From assembly GCA_963977105.1 (NCBI GenBank), contig CAXBNI010000001.1:1240001-1304000 (forward strand): a stretch of DNA of 64,000 bases. The letters are read 5' to 3'. A model generated the notes under the pieces. It was not told where the DNA came from and made no database searches. It worked only from the letters and a program-made list of their open reading frames with translations. The translations under genes and the position numbers were made by a program. How positions within the stretch are numbered: position 1 is the first letter of the stretch; each line of letters begins with the position of its first letter. Shown piece by piece: positions 1 through 10,785 of the stretch. The DNA is from UBA2705 sp963977105. Lineage in GTDB: Bacteria; Pseudomonadota; Alphaproteobacteria; Micavibrionales; Micavibrionaceae.

Positions 1-1311
1 ATCTTTTGCTTAGTGATTTTCATGCTCTCTTATCTGCTTGTCTTGTTAGAAGAAAAAACGCATTTAAGGAAATCAAAGCCTGTGATGCTCGGCGCGGGCA
101 TTATCTGGGTAACGATTGGCCTTGTCGCACCAAGCTTTGGTTTCTCTCATCAGGATGTGCATGACGCCGTTTTCCACGGCCTCGAGGAATACGCATCCTT
201 GCTGCTCTTCCTTCTTGCGGCAATGACCTATATTGCGGCGCTGGAAAACAGACAAGTCTTTGATGTTCTACGTACAAAGTTGATTAAATCTGGCATGAAT
301 AAGCGTCAGCTTTTCTGGACAACAGGCATTATGGCCTTCTTCCTTTCACCCGTTGCAGATAACCTCACCACCTCGCTCGTGCTTGGCGCAGTTGTTATGG
401 CGGTTGGCGCCTCAGATAAAAAATATGTCGCCGTAAGCTGTGTAAACATTGTTTGCGCGGCCAATGCAGGCGGCGCGTTCTCCCCCTTTGGTGACATCAC
501 GACATTGATGGTGTGGCAAGCTGGCAAAGTTGAGTTCTTTGAGTTCTTTGCTCTATTCCTGCCTTCTGTTGTTTGTTTTATTGTTCCGGCCTTTTGTATG
601 AGCTTTTTTGTTTCTAAAGAGAAACCATGGCACATGGAAACAGGGGCAAAACTTAAACCTGGCGCAAAATCGATGATCTTCCTTGGTATCTGTACGATTG
701 CCATGGCTGTTGGCTTTGAACAAATGCTCGGCCTACCGCCATTTATTGGTATGATGACAGGCCTTGCTGTATTGATGTTCTTTGCTTATGTCGTACGTCA
801 CCAAACCAAAAACTCGCATGAAGACGAAGATTTCGACATCATTGAAACCGTTGCCGCAGCCGAATGGGATACGCTTTTGTTCTTCTTTGGCGTGATTTTC
901 TCAGTTGGTGGCCTATCGTTCCTTGGTTATATGGAGGTTGCATCCAACCTTATGTACGTAGAATGGGGCGCAACAACAACCAATATCGCACTTGGTTTTG
1001 CATCGGCCTTGATTGACAACATCCCTGTGATGTTTGCCGTATTGACCATGGACCCTGAAATGACGCATTTCCAGTGGCTGTTAATCACATTAACAACAGG
1101 CGTCGGCGGCTCTATGCTTTCTATTGGCTCTGCTGCTGGCGTGGCTTTGATGGGCGTAGGCCGTGGTTCATACAGCTTTATGAGCCACTTAAAATGGACT
1201 CCGATCATTGTCTTAGGCTATGGCGCAGCTATTATCGTTCACTTCTTGGTAAACGGGCATATGCAAGGCCTGCAGGAAATCTCTCCGCTCGACCCTGCAA
1301 TGCATCACTAA
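1..1311 (+). CDS. nhaD: NhaD-type Na+/H+ antiporter, 5' truncated by window edge
   Basis: Inner-membrane sodium/proton antiporter of the NhaD (ion transporter superfamily) type, exporting Na+ in exchange for H+. The reading frame is open from base 1, so the true start lies upstream; a GTG at 13 is only an internal candidate. About 436 residues are visible with many hydrophobic helices. Family-typical segments include SPVADNLTTSLVLGAV and the NAGGAFSPFGDITTLMVWQ loop, with polar Asp/Asn/Thr residues inside membrane segments as expected for cation binding. The chain ends at a normal stop followed by a hairpin terminator. NhaA is encoded 36 kb away, so this genome has at least two sodium/proton antiporter types. 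Confidence 0.9.
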   Translation: MFCLVIFMLSYLLVLLEEKTHLRKSKPVMLGAGIIWVTIGLVAPSFGFSHQDVHDAVFHGLEEYASLLLFLLAAMTYIAALENRQVFDVLRTKLIKSGMNKRQLFWTTGIMAFFLSPVADNLTTSLVLGAVVMAVGASDKKYVAVSCVNIVCAANAGGAFSPFGDITTLMVWQAGKVEFFEFFALFLPSVVCFIVPAFCMSFFVSKEKPWHMETGAKLKPGAKSMIFLGICTIAMAVGFEQMLGLPPFIGMMTGLAVLMFFAYVVRHQTKNSHEDEDFDIIETVAAAEWDTLLFFFGVIFSVGGLSFLGYMEVASNLMYVEWGATTTNIALGFASALIDNIPVMFAVLTMDPEMTHFQWLLITLTTGVGGSMLSIGSAAGVALMGVGRGSYSFMSHLKWTPIIVLGYGAAIIVHFLVNGHMQGLQEISPLDPAMHH

Positions 1312-1335
1312 ACACAGCATAATTATGGACTTACC

Positions 1336-1368
1336 AAGAGCAGGGCGCGATCGTCCTGCTCTTTTTTC
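1336..1368 (+). terminator. Rho-independent terminator of nhaD
   Basis: A 9-bp stem (aagagcagg paired with cctgctctt), a 10-nt loop containing GCGATCG, and a following T-run. It lies 25 nt after the nhaD stop. Confidence 0.8.
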
Positions 1369-1442
1369 TTGCGCTTTTTCATAAACATCGCCTATAGTAA
1401 ACCATAAAAATAAAAAAATAAGAAAAACAGGGGAACGCAGTC

Positions 1443-3158
1443 ATGGCTAAACAGCATAGACTTACAACATGGTTTAACAGCCGCGCCAAATCACGCATTA
1501 CTAAAGGCCACATCATTGGCGCCGTTGCAGGCACAGCGCTCGCGATTGCTTTTGAGTTTGGCGGCGGCGTATACGATGCTGCCACGAGTGAAACCCATAA
1601 CTTTCTAGCTGATAACTTAATCACAACTACAGTGCCAGCCCCTAGCGCTGCCTTAGTCGCAAGCCAAGCACCAGATTCTGATGTTTTTATCTTTGGCGGC
1701 TTCGCAGGGCTAGAGCAAAATGAATTAGATTTCGTCGTCAGCGAGCATTATCAACGCATCGAACGCACAGCACAAATTGCAGCCAATTACCATTATGACG
1801 TACCGAAATATGAAGACGTGATTCAAGGCCATGATGTTGTTGACATCGTAAGGCAGCTTGCCCCTGAGAAGTCTTATACGCATGACGAGATTAAAGCCTT
1901 GGTCGAGACATCTGCAAACAAAATGCTCAAAGCCCTTGATTACCGCTCCATGTATATCAACCACAACACCGCAAAGCGTTGGAATGATAGCGATAACAAC
2001 ATATCCCATTCTTTCGGCATCAACCTTGCCCCGCACCCAAAGGGCATAATCGTCGACTTTGTCGAGGATGGCCCTGCAAGAAAAGTTGGGTTGCAGCAAG
2101 GCGATATAATCACGCATATTAATAATGAAGATTTATCCGTATTACCGCCGTATCAACGTATTCCATATACACGTGACATCGGGCGCACAGGCGAAGCGAC
2201 AACATTTAAAGGCGTTAAACACAAAACAGACACGCCTTATAGCTTTGAAATAACAGCAGGTGAGGTGAAAACAACCCCTGTACGAGCACAGATTGTTAAT
2301 GAGTCATCCCTGTTAATTAAGCTCAGCAGTTTTTCACATAGCTCTAACGCAACATTTAGAAACGCGATCATCACCGCACAGGACAAATACGGTGACAAGC
2401 TTGAAAATATTATCATCGACCTACGTGATAATGGTGGCGGATTTGTCTATGCTGTGAATGACATGCTTGATGATGTAACAGATGGCGATACACTTGGTTA
2501 TATACAGACGCGTATCAATACAGATAGCTTGTTTTCTCAGGCCTACGCGGCGTTTCAAGGTAAAGACCATTACGAGGATCATATCGATAGCACGGCAGGA
2601 CAAATCACAGCGTTACCAATCCGAGTCCTCATCGATGATGATTCTGCTTCTGCTTCTGAAATTTTCGCTGGTAATTTACAAGATGTTGGCCGCGCCCAAA
2701 TTATTGGCAAAACTGCCAGTTTTGGCAAAGCCACAATGCAACGCCCATTTGATATTGGCTACAACAAAGATGATTTATCCAAGATCAAAATAACCATGGG
2801 CGCGGTGTTCTTACCACAATCTGGCTCTTATCAAGGCATTGGCATCCAGCCCGACATTCTTGTCACGCCAGATTTTGAAGGCCAGACAGACCATGCTTAT
2901 TTTGAAAAAGACAACGATAACATTCTGCGCAACCCAAGTGGCACAAGCGCAAAAGCATCTCCGTTTACATGCAGCCCGCACAGGCAGGATGACGACAGCC
3001 TGAAACAAATATGGGTTGAGAACACGGATATTTATAGCGGTTATACCAAGAAATTTAATATCGGAGCGGACACAGATTTACTCTGCGCTATTGATAGCTT
3101 TAATGAAGAAACGATGTACACGACCATCAAAGAGAACAGCCCCAAGCCAAGCGTATAA
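1443..3158 (+). CDS. S41 family C-terminal-processing peptidase with PDZ domain, membrane anchored
   Basis: Serine protease of family S41 (CtpA/Tsp type), 571 aa, expected in the periplasm or envelope. Residues about 22-45 form a hydrophobic signal/anchor segment. A PDZ-like region lies at about 190-245 (GLQQGDIITHIN). The S41 core has the conserved LRDNGGG at about 327-333, the nucleophile Ser403 in SASASE and the general base Lys429 in SFGKA, so the Ser/Lys dyad is intact. An AGGGGA ribosome-binding site precedes the ATG, and a TATAGT -10-like box lies at 1393-1398. The protein ends in PKPSV, a tail resembling those of the second S41 peptidase and the 710-residue metallopeptidase in this window. 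The substrate is unknown. Confidence 0.85.
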   Translation: MAKQHRLTTWFNSRAKSRITKGHIIGAVAGTALAIAFEFGGGVYDAATSETHNFLADNLITTTVPAPSAALVASQAPDSDVFIFGGFAGLEQNELDFVVSEHYQRIERTAQIAANYHYDVPKYEDVIQGHDVVDIVRQLAPEKSYTHDEIKALVETSANKMLKALDYRSMYINHNTAKRWNDSDNNISHSFGINLAPHPKGIIVDFVEDGPARKVGLQQGDIITHINNEDLSVLPPYQRIPYTRDIGRTGEATTFKGVKHKTDTPYSFEITAGEVKTTPVRAQIVNESSLLIKLSSFSHSSNATFRNAIITAQDKYGDKLENIIIDLRDNGGGFVYAVNDMLDDVTDGDTLGYIQTRINTDSLFSQAYAAFQGKDHYEDHIDSTAGQITALPIRVLIDDDSASASEIFAGNLQDVGRAQIIGKTASFGKATMQRPFDIGYNKDDLSKIKITMGAVFLPQSGSYQGIGIQPDILVTPDFEGQTDHAYFEKDNDNILRNPSGTSAKASPFTCSPHRQDDDSLKQIWVENTDIYSGYTKKFNIGADTDLLCAIDSFNEETMYTTIKENSPKPSV

Positions 3159-3266
3159 GCTGTTGTTTGACATAGCAAAACAGACAAAGTTCTGGACTTT
3201 TTTGCAACAGAGCAGTATAAGCCCTCATGTATAAAAGAGTAATCTTATAAAAAGAGAGTGTGCGCT

Positions 3267-4880
3267 ATGCTGCGTTTAGTCCGTCGTTTTCATTTAACGC
3301 AAGACCCTAAAACTGACATATTATCTGGCTTTACTGTTGCCTTGGCCCTTGTGCCGGAGGCAATTGCGTTTGCGTTTGTTGCAAAGGTTGACCCTCTAGT
3401 TGGTCTTTATGCCGCTTTCTTTGTTGGTTTGATTACATCCATCTTTGGCGGACGTAGCGGTATGATCTCCGGCGCAACTGGGGCTATGGCCGTAGCCATG
3501 GTTGGCCTTGTTATGATTTACGGCGTTGAATACTTATTTGCAGCCGTTGTCCTCACGGGTGTCTTGCAATTACTTGCAGGGGTGTTCCATCTCGGTAAGT
3601 TTATTCGTCTTGTCCCGCACCCTGTGATGCTTGGCTTTGTGAACGGCCTCGCCATTGTTATTTTCTTAGCCCAGCTTAATCAGTTTAAATCAGGTAGCCC
3701 AGCGGATCACGCCCCATCAGCAGAAGGCAGCAGCGGCGCACATAGCGCGATAGATGTCATCTTTAATGGCGGCTGGATGCAGGGTCCACAAATGATGATC
3801 ATGGTCGGCCTAACGGCATTAACGATGGCCCTTATTTGGCTCTTCCCGAAGCTGCCAAAAATTGGCAAGCTTGTCCCTGCTCCGCTCGCGTCTATTTTGA
3901 TCGTTAGTGGATTGGTGATTGGTTTTAACCTTGATACACGTACCGTTGGTGACCTTGCCAGCGTGCAAGGCGGCTTACCAACATTCCACATCCCTATGGT
4001 ACCCTTTACCCTAGAAACTCTGTTCATTATTTTCCCGATTGCACTCACGCTCGCCGCAATTGGTTTGATTGAAAGCTTATTAACGTTAACGTTAATTGAT
4101 GAAATCACAGAAACTCGTGGCCGCACTTCGCAAGAATGTGTCGGCCAAGGCATGGCAAATGTTACCTGTGGCTTTTTCAGTGCCATGGGCGGCTGTGCTA
4201 TGATTGGCCAGTCGATGATTAATATCAAATCAGGTGGCCGTGGCCGCCTATCTGGTATTACTGCAGCGCTCGCATTGCTTTGTTTTATCCTATTTACATC
4301 ACAGTGGATTGAAATGATCCCCCTCGCGGCACTTACCGGCCTGATGATGATGGTTGTGATTGGCACCTTTGCATGGGCATCCATTCGCATTATGAACAAA
4401 ATTCCGCGCGAAGATGCTTTTGTCATTATTTTGGTCACGGCGGTTACTGTCGCCCATGACTTGGCGCTTGCCGTTGTAATTGGCGTTATTGTTTCCGCGC
4501 TTGTCTATGCGTGGAAATCAGCGCAGCATGTCTGGGCAGAGCAAGCCGTCTCAGAAGAAGGCCATAAAGTGTATAAATTGCATGGCCCATTATTCTTTGG
4601 CTCCATTGCGAATTTCAGAGACTTAATCTCACCGCAAAATGACACGGAGACAGAAGTCGTGATCGACTTTAAAAACGCGCGCGTTTGGGATCACTCAGCT
4701 ATTGAAGCGATTGACGCGCTTGCGACTAAATATCAAGATGCAGGTAAAAAACTTCACCTCGTCCATTTAAGCGCTGATTGCCGCCTACTCCTTAAGCACG
4801 CGGACATGGCCGAAGAAAACGTCATGGAAGACCCACAATACGGCATCGCAACGAATTATGTACGTGTACGCGAAGGATAA
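3267..4880 (+). CDS. SulP family inorganic anion transporter with STAS domain
   Basis: SLC26/SulP-type anion permease of 537 aa; substrates in the family include sulfate, bicarbonate and dicarboxylates, and the sequence alone does not decide which. The N-terminal three quarters are multi-spanning, starting with the family-typical GFTVALALVPEAIAFAF. From about residue 435 a soluble STAS domain follows (HGPLFFGSIANF, then VVIDFKNARVWDHSA). I chose ATG 3267 because AGAGAG at 3253-3258 sits 8 nt upstream; a GTG at 3258 is in frame but overlaps that site. The gene lies between two S41 peptidase paralogues on the same strand, and the downstream one has its own promoter, so co-transcription with it is not required. 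Confidence 0.88.
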   Translation: MLRLVRRFHLTQDPKTDILSGFTVALALVPEAIAFAFVAKVDPLVGLYAAFFVGLITSIFGGRSGMISGATGAMAVAMVGLVMIYGVEYLFAAVVLTGVLQLLAGVFHLGKFIRLVPHPVMLGFVNGLAIVIFLAQLNQFKSGSPADHAPSAEGSSGAHSAIDVIFNGGWMQGPQMMIMVGLTALTMALIWLFPKLPKIGKLVPAPLASILIVSGLVIGFNLDTRTVGDLASVQGGLPTFHIPMVPFTLETLFIIFPIALTLAAIGLIESLLTLTLIDEITETRGRTSQECVGQGMANVTCGFFSAMGGCAMIGQSMINIKSGGRGRLSGITAALALLCFILFTSQWIEMIPLAALTGLMMMVVIGTFAWASIRIMNKIPREDAFVIILVTAVTVAHDLALAVVIGVIVSALVYAWKSAQHVWAEQAVSEEGHKVYKLHGPLFFGSIANFRDLISPQNDTETEVVIDFKNARVWDHSAIEAIDALATKYQDAGKKLHLVHLSADCRLLLKHADMAEENVMEDPQYGIATNYVRVREG

Positions 4881-4910
4881 GGACTGTCAAAAAACTTTCG
4901 CACAGAGCGC

Positions 4911-4939
4911 TTGACCTTGCTTATGAAAAAGCATACACT
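4911..4939 (+). promoter_or_regulatory. Sigma70-type promoter for the second S41 peptidase
   Basis: TTGACC (4911-4916), a 17-nt spacer and TACACT (4934-4939). Transcription would begin near 4946, leaving ATG 4963 with its GGGAG site as the workable start. Confidence 0.6.
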
Positions 4940-4962
4940 CCCCCTTTATGGGAGAAAGCATT

Positions 4963-6492
4963 ATGGATAACAACAACCCTAGCTGGGGCGAAGTGATATT
5001 TGGCGAGAACAAGCTAAGCAATGTAATAAACATTGTCTTGTATAGCTATATTGGTAGCCATTTCGTGCCGAATATAGCCATACAAGCTCCTACTGATTTT
5101 CTGCAAAGAGAAACGCATCATTATAGCGCCACCGATTATACACAAGATGAACAGCGCGTCGATACCAGCCTGATTACAGTTTCAGGCCCTGATTATGACA
5201 CACATATATTTAACGGCTTTAAAGGATTAAACGCAGAAGAGGCGCAAGGCCTTGTTGACGCGCATTACTATGGTGTTGAAGACCCTTATAAATTTGTTTC
5301 AAAATACCACTACACACACCCTGATTACGATGCGCTCATTAGCGGGGTCACCATCCCCGAGATTGCGCTAAATATAAACCCTGACATTGAGTATAGCGCG
5401 AGACTTATGGAGCACATTACACATCGCGTCAGTGAAAAAATGCTTTATAAACTTGATTCATTTACAAGCCTTGCTCTCCCCTATGACAGAGAGCTGACAA
5501 TGGATGACTACGAGAAAGCCTCACCCATCATTACGGCACTTACGGGGGGGATAGTTCAGCAGCATATTATTACGCAACCAAATACCGCCCTCAAACGCTT
5601 TGTCGCAAAACATGACCGCCAAAACACAAGGTATAATCAAGCCGCAAGCGTTCAGAGCTCTGTTTTTAATGAGCGTGTCCTATATTTAGAAATTCCAAAT
5701 TTTACCTATGGCATAACAGAGCAGACGCAAGACGCTTACCATCAAGCAAAAGAAAAATATGGCGCCAAGCTAGAATCAATTATCATTGATTTACGTGATA
5801 ATGGTGGCGGCTACGCAACTGAAACGGCTGCGCTAGCCGATACGTTCACGGCTGCCATAGATTTAGGCAAGCTAATCTACAGCGCATCTGCCGCGCAAGA
5901 ATATATTGAACATATAAAAGGCAGCCGAGATCAAATCACGACACTGCCGATTAAAATTCTTATCAATGATGAAACGGCTTCCGCCGCTGAAGTCTTCGCA
6001 GGTACGCTGCAAGACACTAAACGCGCAAAGCTTTTTGGTAAAACACCCAGCTATGGCAAGGGCATATCATACGTTACACTTGATAATTATTTAAAAGCCA
6101 CAGGCGCAAGCTTAACTGTAACCAATGCGGCGCTTTATCTGCCCAAAAGCGGTGCATATCAAGCGATTGGTATTCAGCCCGACGTTCTGGTCAAAATGAC
6201 ACCACGTGACCATGAATATGAGCGCGTTTATATGAAGGACTTCCCAAACCACCTACCCAACCCTGAGAGCAAAACCGAGCTACCTAAAGCCACATTTAAA
6301 TGCGCGGTTGATTTCAAATATGCCGTAGGCGAAAAACAGGCATGGTATATGAAAGATAATATGAGCACGGGTAAAGCATACCAAGTAAACCTTGGCTATG
6401 ATGAAACGATGCTCTGTGCGCTAGACGACATTGGTAACACGCCACAATATTCAACCACGACAAGAAATATTGCACCTGTGCCGAGCGTTTAA
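4963..6492 (+). CDS. S41 family peptidase paralogue lacking a recognisable PDZ domain
   Basis: Second S41 peptidase, 509 aa from ATG 4963. This start has GGGAG 8 nt upstream; the in-frame ATG at 4948 lies almost at the predicted transcription start and overlaps the RBS. The N-terminal third resembles the first S41 protein (IFNGFKGL against IFGGFAGL, then HYxxHPDYD-like text). The stretch that carries the PDZ domain in the first paralogue is shorter here and has no obvious carboxylate-binding loop. The catalytic core is kept: LRDNGGG, nucleophile Ser in ETASAAE and Lys in SYGKG (about Ser340 and Lys366 from this start). A hydrophobic N-terminal segment suggests export or anchoring. The chain ends in PVPSV. 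A tail-specific protease without a PDZ would need another way to choose substrates. Confidence 0.82.
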   Translation: MDNNNPSWGEVIFGENKLSNVINIVLYSYIGSHFVPNIAIQAPTDFLQRETHHYSATDYTQDEQRVDTSLITVSGPDYDTHIFNGFKGLNAEEAQGLVDAHYYGVEDPYKFVSKYHYTHPDYDALISGVTIPEIALNINPDIEYSARLMEHITHRVSEKMLYKLDSFTSLALPYDRELTMDDYEKASPIITALTGGIVQQHIITQPNTALKRFVAKHDRQNTRYNQAASVQSSVFNERVLYLEIPNFTYGITEQTQDAYHQAKEKYGAKLESIIIDLRDNGGGYATETAALADTFTAAIDLGKLIYSASAAQEYIEHIKGSRDQITTLPIKILINDETASAAEVFAGTLQDTKRAKLFGKTPSYGKGISYVTLDNYLKATGASLTVTNAALYLPKSGAYQAIGIQPDVLVKMTPRDHEYERVYMKDFPNHLPNPESKTELPKATFKCAVDFKYAVGEKQAWYMKDNMSTGKAYQVNLGYDETMLCALDDIGNTPQYSTTTRNIAPVPSV

Positions 6493-6523
6493 AGCATAGC
6501 TATGCCAGCCCGCCAACACAAAG

Positions 6524-6550
6524 AAAGCGCCCCCTTAAAGAGAGCGCTTT
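6524..6550. terminator. Hairpin between convergent genes
   Basis: AAAGCGC and GCGCTTT form a 7-bp stem around a 13-nt loop, between the S41 gene and the convergent small membrane protein gene. The T-run is short, so strength is uncertain; it could serve both directions. Confidence 0.5.
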
Positions 6551-6560
6551 AGTAAATAAG

Positions 6561-6761
6561 CTAGTCATCCTTTTCAGTAGATGCTTTAAAACCGTTATCA
6601 TCGATTTCAATTTTAAAATTCGAACCGCCTGATGATGTCTCAACGGTCGCTACGCCACTTGAGTTGTCATTCTGAACCATGATGTAGCCCACGCTGATCA
6701 CAGCGACGACAAGCGCACCTACGATGAAATATAAAAATCCATTATTTTGTTCTTTTGCCAT
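6561..6761 (-). CDS. Small single-span membrane protein, hypothetical
   Basis: 66 aa, family not recognised. A short polar N-terminus is followed by one transmembrane segment at about residues 9-29 (FLYFIVGALVVAVISVGYIM), then a polar, acidic C-terminal part rich in Ser and Asp, probably facing the periplasm. An AAAGGA ribosome-binding site lies just upstream of the ATG. It is a stand-alone gene between the S41 peptidase and groEL. No function can be assigned. Confidence 0.6.
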   Translation of the reverse strand: MAKEQNNGFLYFIVGALVVAVISVGYIMVQNDNSSGVATVETSSGGSNFKIEIDDNGFKASTEKDD

Positions 6762-6857
6762 AGTATAATTCCTTTCTTTATACTCCTAACTTACAGAAAG
6801 CATAAAAGTTCCCTGTTTATTTTGTTTACCGTAGCCTCACATAACAACGTTAAAGCA

Positions 6858-6887
6858 GAAAACCGCCCCCTGTAATCAGGGGACGGT
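6858..6887 (-). terminator. Terminator of the groES-groEL operon
   Basis: On the minus strand ACCGTCCCCTG pairs with CAGGGGGCGGT around an ATTA loop and is followed by TTTTC, 48 nt beyond the groEL stop. Confidence 0.7.
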
Positions 6888-6934
6888 CTTTATACTTAAA
6901 GCGTTAAGGCGTTTATAAGGGGTTTGGGGATGAT

Positions 6935-8590
<1,656 letters not shown>

Positions 8591-8649
8591 TTGAATTTTC
8601 CTTACTAATTAATATTTTGCGTCTTTTATGGTGAAACGAAGTGCTTAAA

Positions 8650-8943
8650 TTACGCAGCTTCGATTATGCCCATAATGTCGCTTTCTTTCATGACCAATAG
8701 CTCTTCGCCATCAATTGATACTTCAGTACCAGACCATTTTGAGAATAAAACGCGGTCGCCTGCGCTAACGTCAAGCGCAAAGACTTTACCAGTCTCGTCG
8801 CGACCACCAGTGCCAACAGCAACGATTTCACCTTCCATAGGCTTTTCTTTTACTGTGTCAGGAATAATGATCCCACCAGCAGTTTTTTCACTTACTTCGA
8901 TACGACGAAGCAATACACGATCATGTAAAGGACGAAATTTCAT
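8650..8943 (-). CDS. groES: Co-chaperonin GroES (10 kDa)
   Basis: 97 aa, the usual GroES length. It caps the GroEL ring. It begins MKFRPLHDRVLLRR and contains the mobile-loop region (SEKTAGGIIIPD) that contacts GroEL, plus the conserved KWSGTEV segment. It is the first gene of the groES-groEL operon, about 100 nt downstream of a CIRCE operator. Confidence 0.98.
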   Translation of the reverse strand: MKFRPLHDRVLLRRIEVSEKTAGGIIIPDTVKEKPMEGEIVAVGTGGRDETGKVFALDVSAGDRVLFSKWSGTEVSIDGEELLVMKESDIMGIIEAA

Positions 8944-9041
8944 TTCTTATGTCTCCTTAAGATTGGTTAATATGAGCAAGCGACATGCATCTTTATCCAA
9001 AGCCTGCAAGCCGCCCCTTTAAAACCCTCGACACAGGTGCG

Positions 9042-9068
9042 TTAGCACTCTGTAATAGAGAGTGCTAA
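9042..9068 (-). promoter_or_regulatory. CIRCE operator (HrcA binding site)
   Basis: Perfect match to the consensus: TTAGCACTC, nine bases (tgtaataga), GAGTGCTAA. In many bacteria this inverted repeat binds the HrcA repressor and silences groESL until heat shock. hrcA itself is not in the window. Confidence 0.96.
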
Positions 9069-9069
9069 A

Positions 9070-9098
9070 TAGATAGATCATTGCTCTACAAATTTCAA
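9070..9098 (-). promoter_or_regulatory. groESL promoter, adjoining CIRCE
   Basis: On the minus strand TTGAAA (9093-9098), a 17-nt spacer and TATCTA (9070-9075). The extended form CTTGAAA with CTATCTAT also resembles the alphaproteobacterial RpoH consensus, so the operon may be under both HrcA and sigma32 control. The -10 box touches the CIRCE, so bound HrcA would block initiation. Confidence 0.6.
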
Positions 9099-9225
9099 GA
9101 AAATTCGACTCTCATCGCATAAAACATCATATATTTTGTTCTGTAAAAAGACTTGACCTTACTCGCGCGGACCGTTAAAGCTTTAACATATATAAGAATA
9201 AAAAAAACATACAGGGAAGATCGCA

Positions 9226-10767
9226 ATGACCAGCACGAAACTTAATATCATTTGTTCAAAAGGCTACTCAAATGAACAAACGCTTGTTCTGCCAATTTTT
9301 ACCGACAAAAAGGGAAAAATATTATTTGGCGCGCATGTTAAAGAGTTTAATAAAGGACATGGTGGCCTGATTACAGATACCATTGATGCTCTTCCCGCTT
9401 TTGATGCTGCCCCAGGTCAAACGTCTATCCTTGCTGCGCCGAAAGGCTCCACCCATCAGAACATAATTCTGCTCGGCCTTGGGCAGCCAGAGAATCTAGA
9501 TTCTCAAACCGCAGAGACCATAGGGCAAGCTCTATACGCGACACTAAAGACGCAAAAAATTGGTGGCGCACTTTTAAAGACTGAAGACCATAAGCGCTTT
9601 AAGTATAGCGCAAGCAAAGTTTATGCGAATATCGCCAATGCAGCTTATGAAGCATCCTATGAATTTGACAAGTACAAATCAAATGCCGCTGAAGCGAACA
9701 AAATCAAATTCTTAACGGTAACGCACCATGATGTTCACGGCCTAAAAGAAGAATTTGAAAATGCGACGGCTGTTTCAAATGGCCGTGTTTGGGCGCGTGA
9801 TTTAGGTAACGAGCCACCTAACATGCTCTACCCAGAAACATATGCCAGTCAAATCCAAGAAAAGCTGGGCCCACTTGGCGTTAAAACACACGTTATTTCT
9901 TATGAAGACATGCAAAAACTGGGCATGGGCGCAGCTTTGGCTGTTGGCGGTTCTGCTACACATAAGCCATGCATGGTTGTCATGGAATATGACGGCACGA
10001 ATAACGAGTTTTCAGCGCCCGTCGGCTTGGTTGGCAAAGGCGTCACTTATGATACAGGCGGTTATTCATTAAAACCAAGCGGCTCACAAATTGGCATGAA
10101 GTTTGACATGTGTGGCTCCGCCGCCGTTGTTGGGACAATGCAGGCCCTTGCAGAGAAAAAAGCCGCGGTCAAGGTCACGGCGATTGTCGGTCTTGTCGAA
10201 AACCGCATAGCGCCTGACGCTTATTTAGTTGATGATGTCATTACATCTATGGCAGGAAAAACGATTGAAATCAAAAATACGGATGCGGAAGGCCGCCTTG
10301 TACTTGCCGATGCCTTAACGTATTTGCAGCGCAAGCATAAACCACACACAGTTGTTGATGTGGCAACGTTAACCGGCGCGGTTGTCGCTGCGCTCGGCCA
10401 CAATAGAGCGGGATTATTTACTGAATCGCAAACTTTGCGTGATAATTTCACCCAGGCGGCAAAAAATAGCGGCGAAGCTATAGAGCTTATGCCACTAGAT
10501 GATGAGCACCGCCAAGCCATGATCGGCAAGATCGCAGATTTAAGCAACGGCGCAAATACGTCAGGCATGGGCGCGAGTACCGCCGCAGGATTTTTGAGCT
10601 ATTTCATCGAAGGTGAAACCAAATGGGCGCACCTTGATATCGCAGGGACAGCCATACCACCAAGCGGTATGGCGACAGGTTATGGCGTTAAGTTATTATC
10701 TGAGTGGGTTGAAAGCAATTACGCGCAGGCTACAGTGAGCAAGCCCGTCAAAGGCCCTAAGGTCTAA
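9226..10767 (+). CDS. pepA: Leucyl aminopeptidase, M17 family
   Basis: Cytosolic M17 aminopeptidase of 513 aa that removes N-terminal residues from peptides with a two-metal centre. The catalytic domain shows GKGVTYDTGG (270-279) and NTDAEGRL (351-358). By alignment with E. coli PepA the metal ligands are Lys271, Asp276, Asp294, Asp353 and Glu355, all present. The N-terminal domain is divergent, as is usual. It is transcribed divergently from groES across a 283-nt region. A TTGACC at 9153-9158 could be its -35 box, but the -10 is poor. A purine-rich site (AGGGAAG) precedes the ATG. Confidence 0.95.
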   Translation: MTSTKLNIICSKGYSNEQTLVLPIFTDKKGKILFGAHVKEFNKGHGGLITDTIDALPAFDAAPGQTSILAAPKGSTHQNIILLGLGQPENLDSQTAETIGQALYATLKTQKIGGALLKTEDHKRFKYSASKVYANIANAAYEASYEFDKYKSNAAEANKIKFLTVTHHDVHGLKEEFENATAVSNGRVWARDLGNEPPNMLYPETYASQIQEKLGPLGVKTHVISYEDMQKLGMGAALAVGGSATHKPCMVVMEYDGTNNEFSAPVGLVGKGVTYDTGGYSLKPSGSQIGMKFDMCGSAAVVGTMQALAEKKAAVKVTAIVGLVENRIAPDAYLVDDVITSMAGKTIEIKNTDAEGRLVLADALTYLQRKHKPHTVVDVATLTGAVVAALGHNRAGLFTESQTLRDNFTQAAKNSGEAIELMPLDDEHRQAMIGKIADLSNGANTSGMGASTAAGFLSYFIEGETKWAHLDIAGTAIPPSGMATGYGVKLLSEWVESNYAQATVSKPVKGPKV

Positions 10768-10785
10768 ACCTATAAACAGACAATG

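Noticed and set aside
3707..4438. 243-codon minus-strand frame
   Set aside because: Lies wholly inside the plus-strand SulP gene and has no RBS or family signature; antisense shadow.
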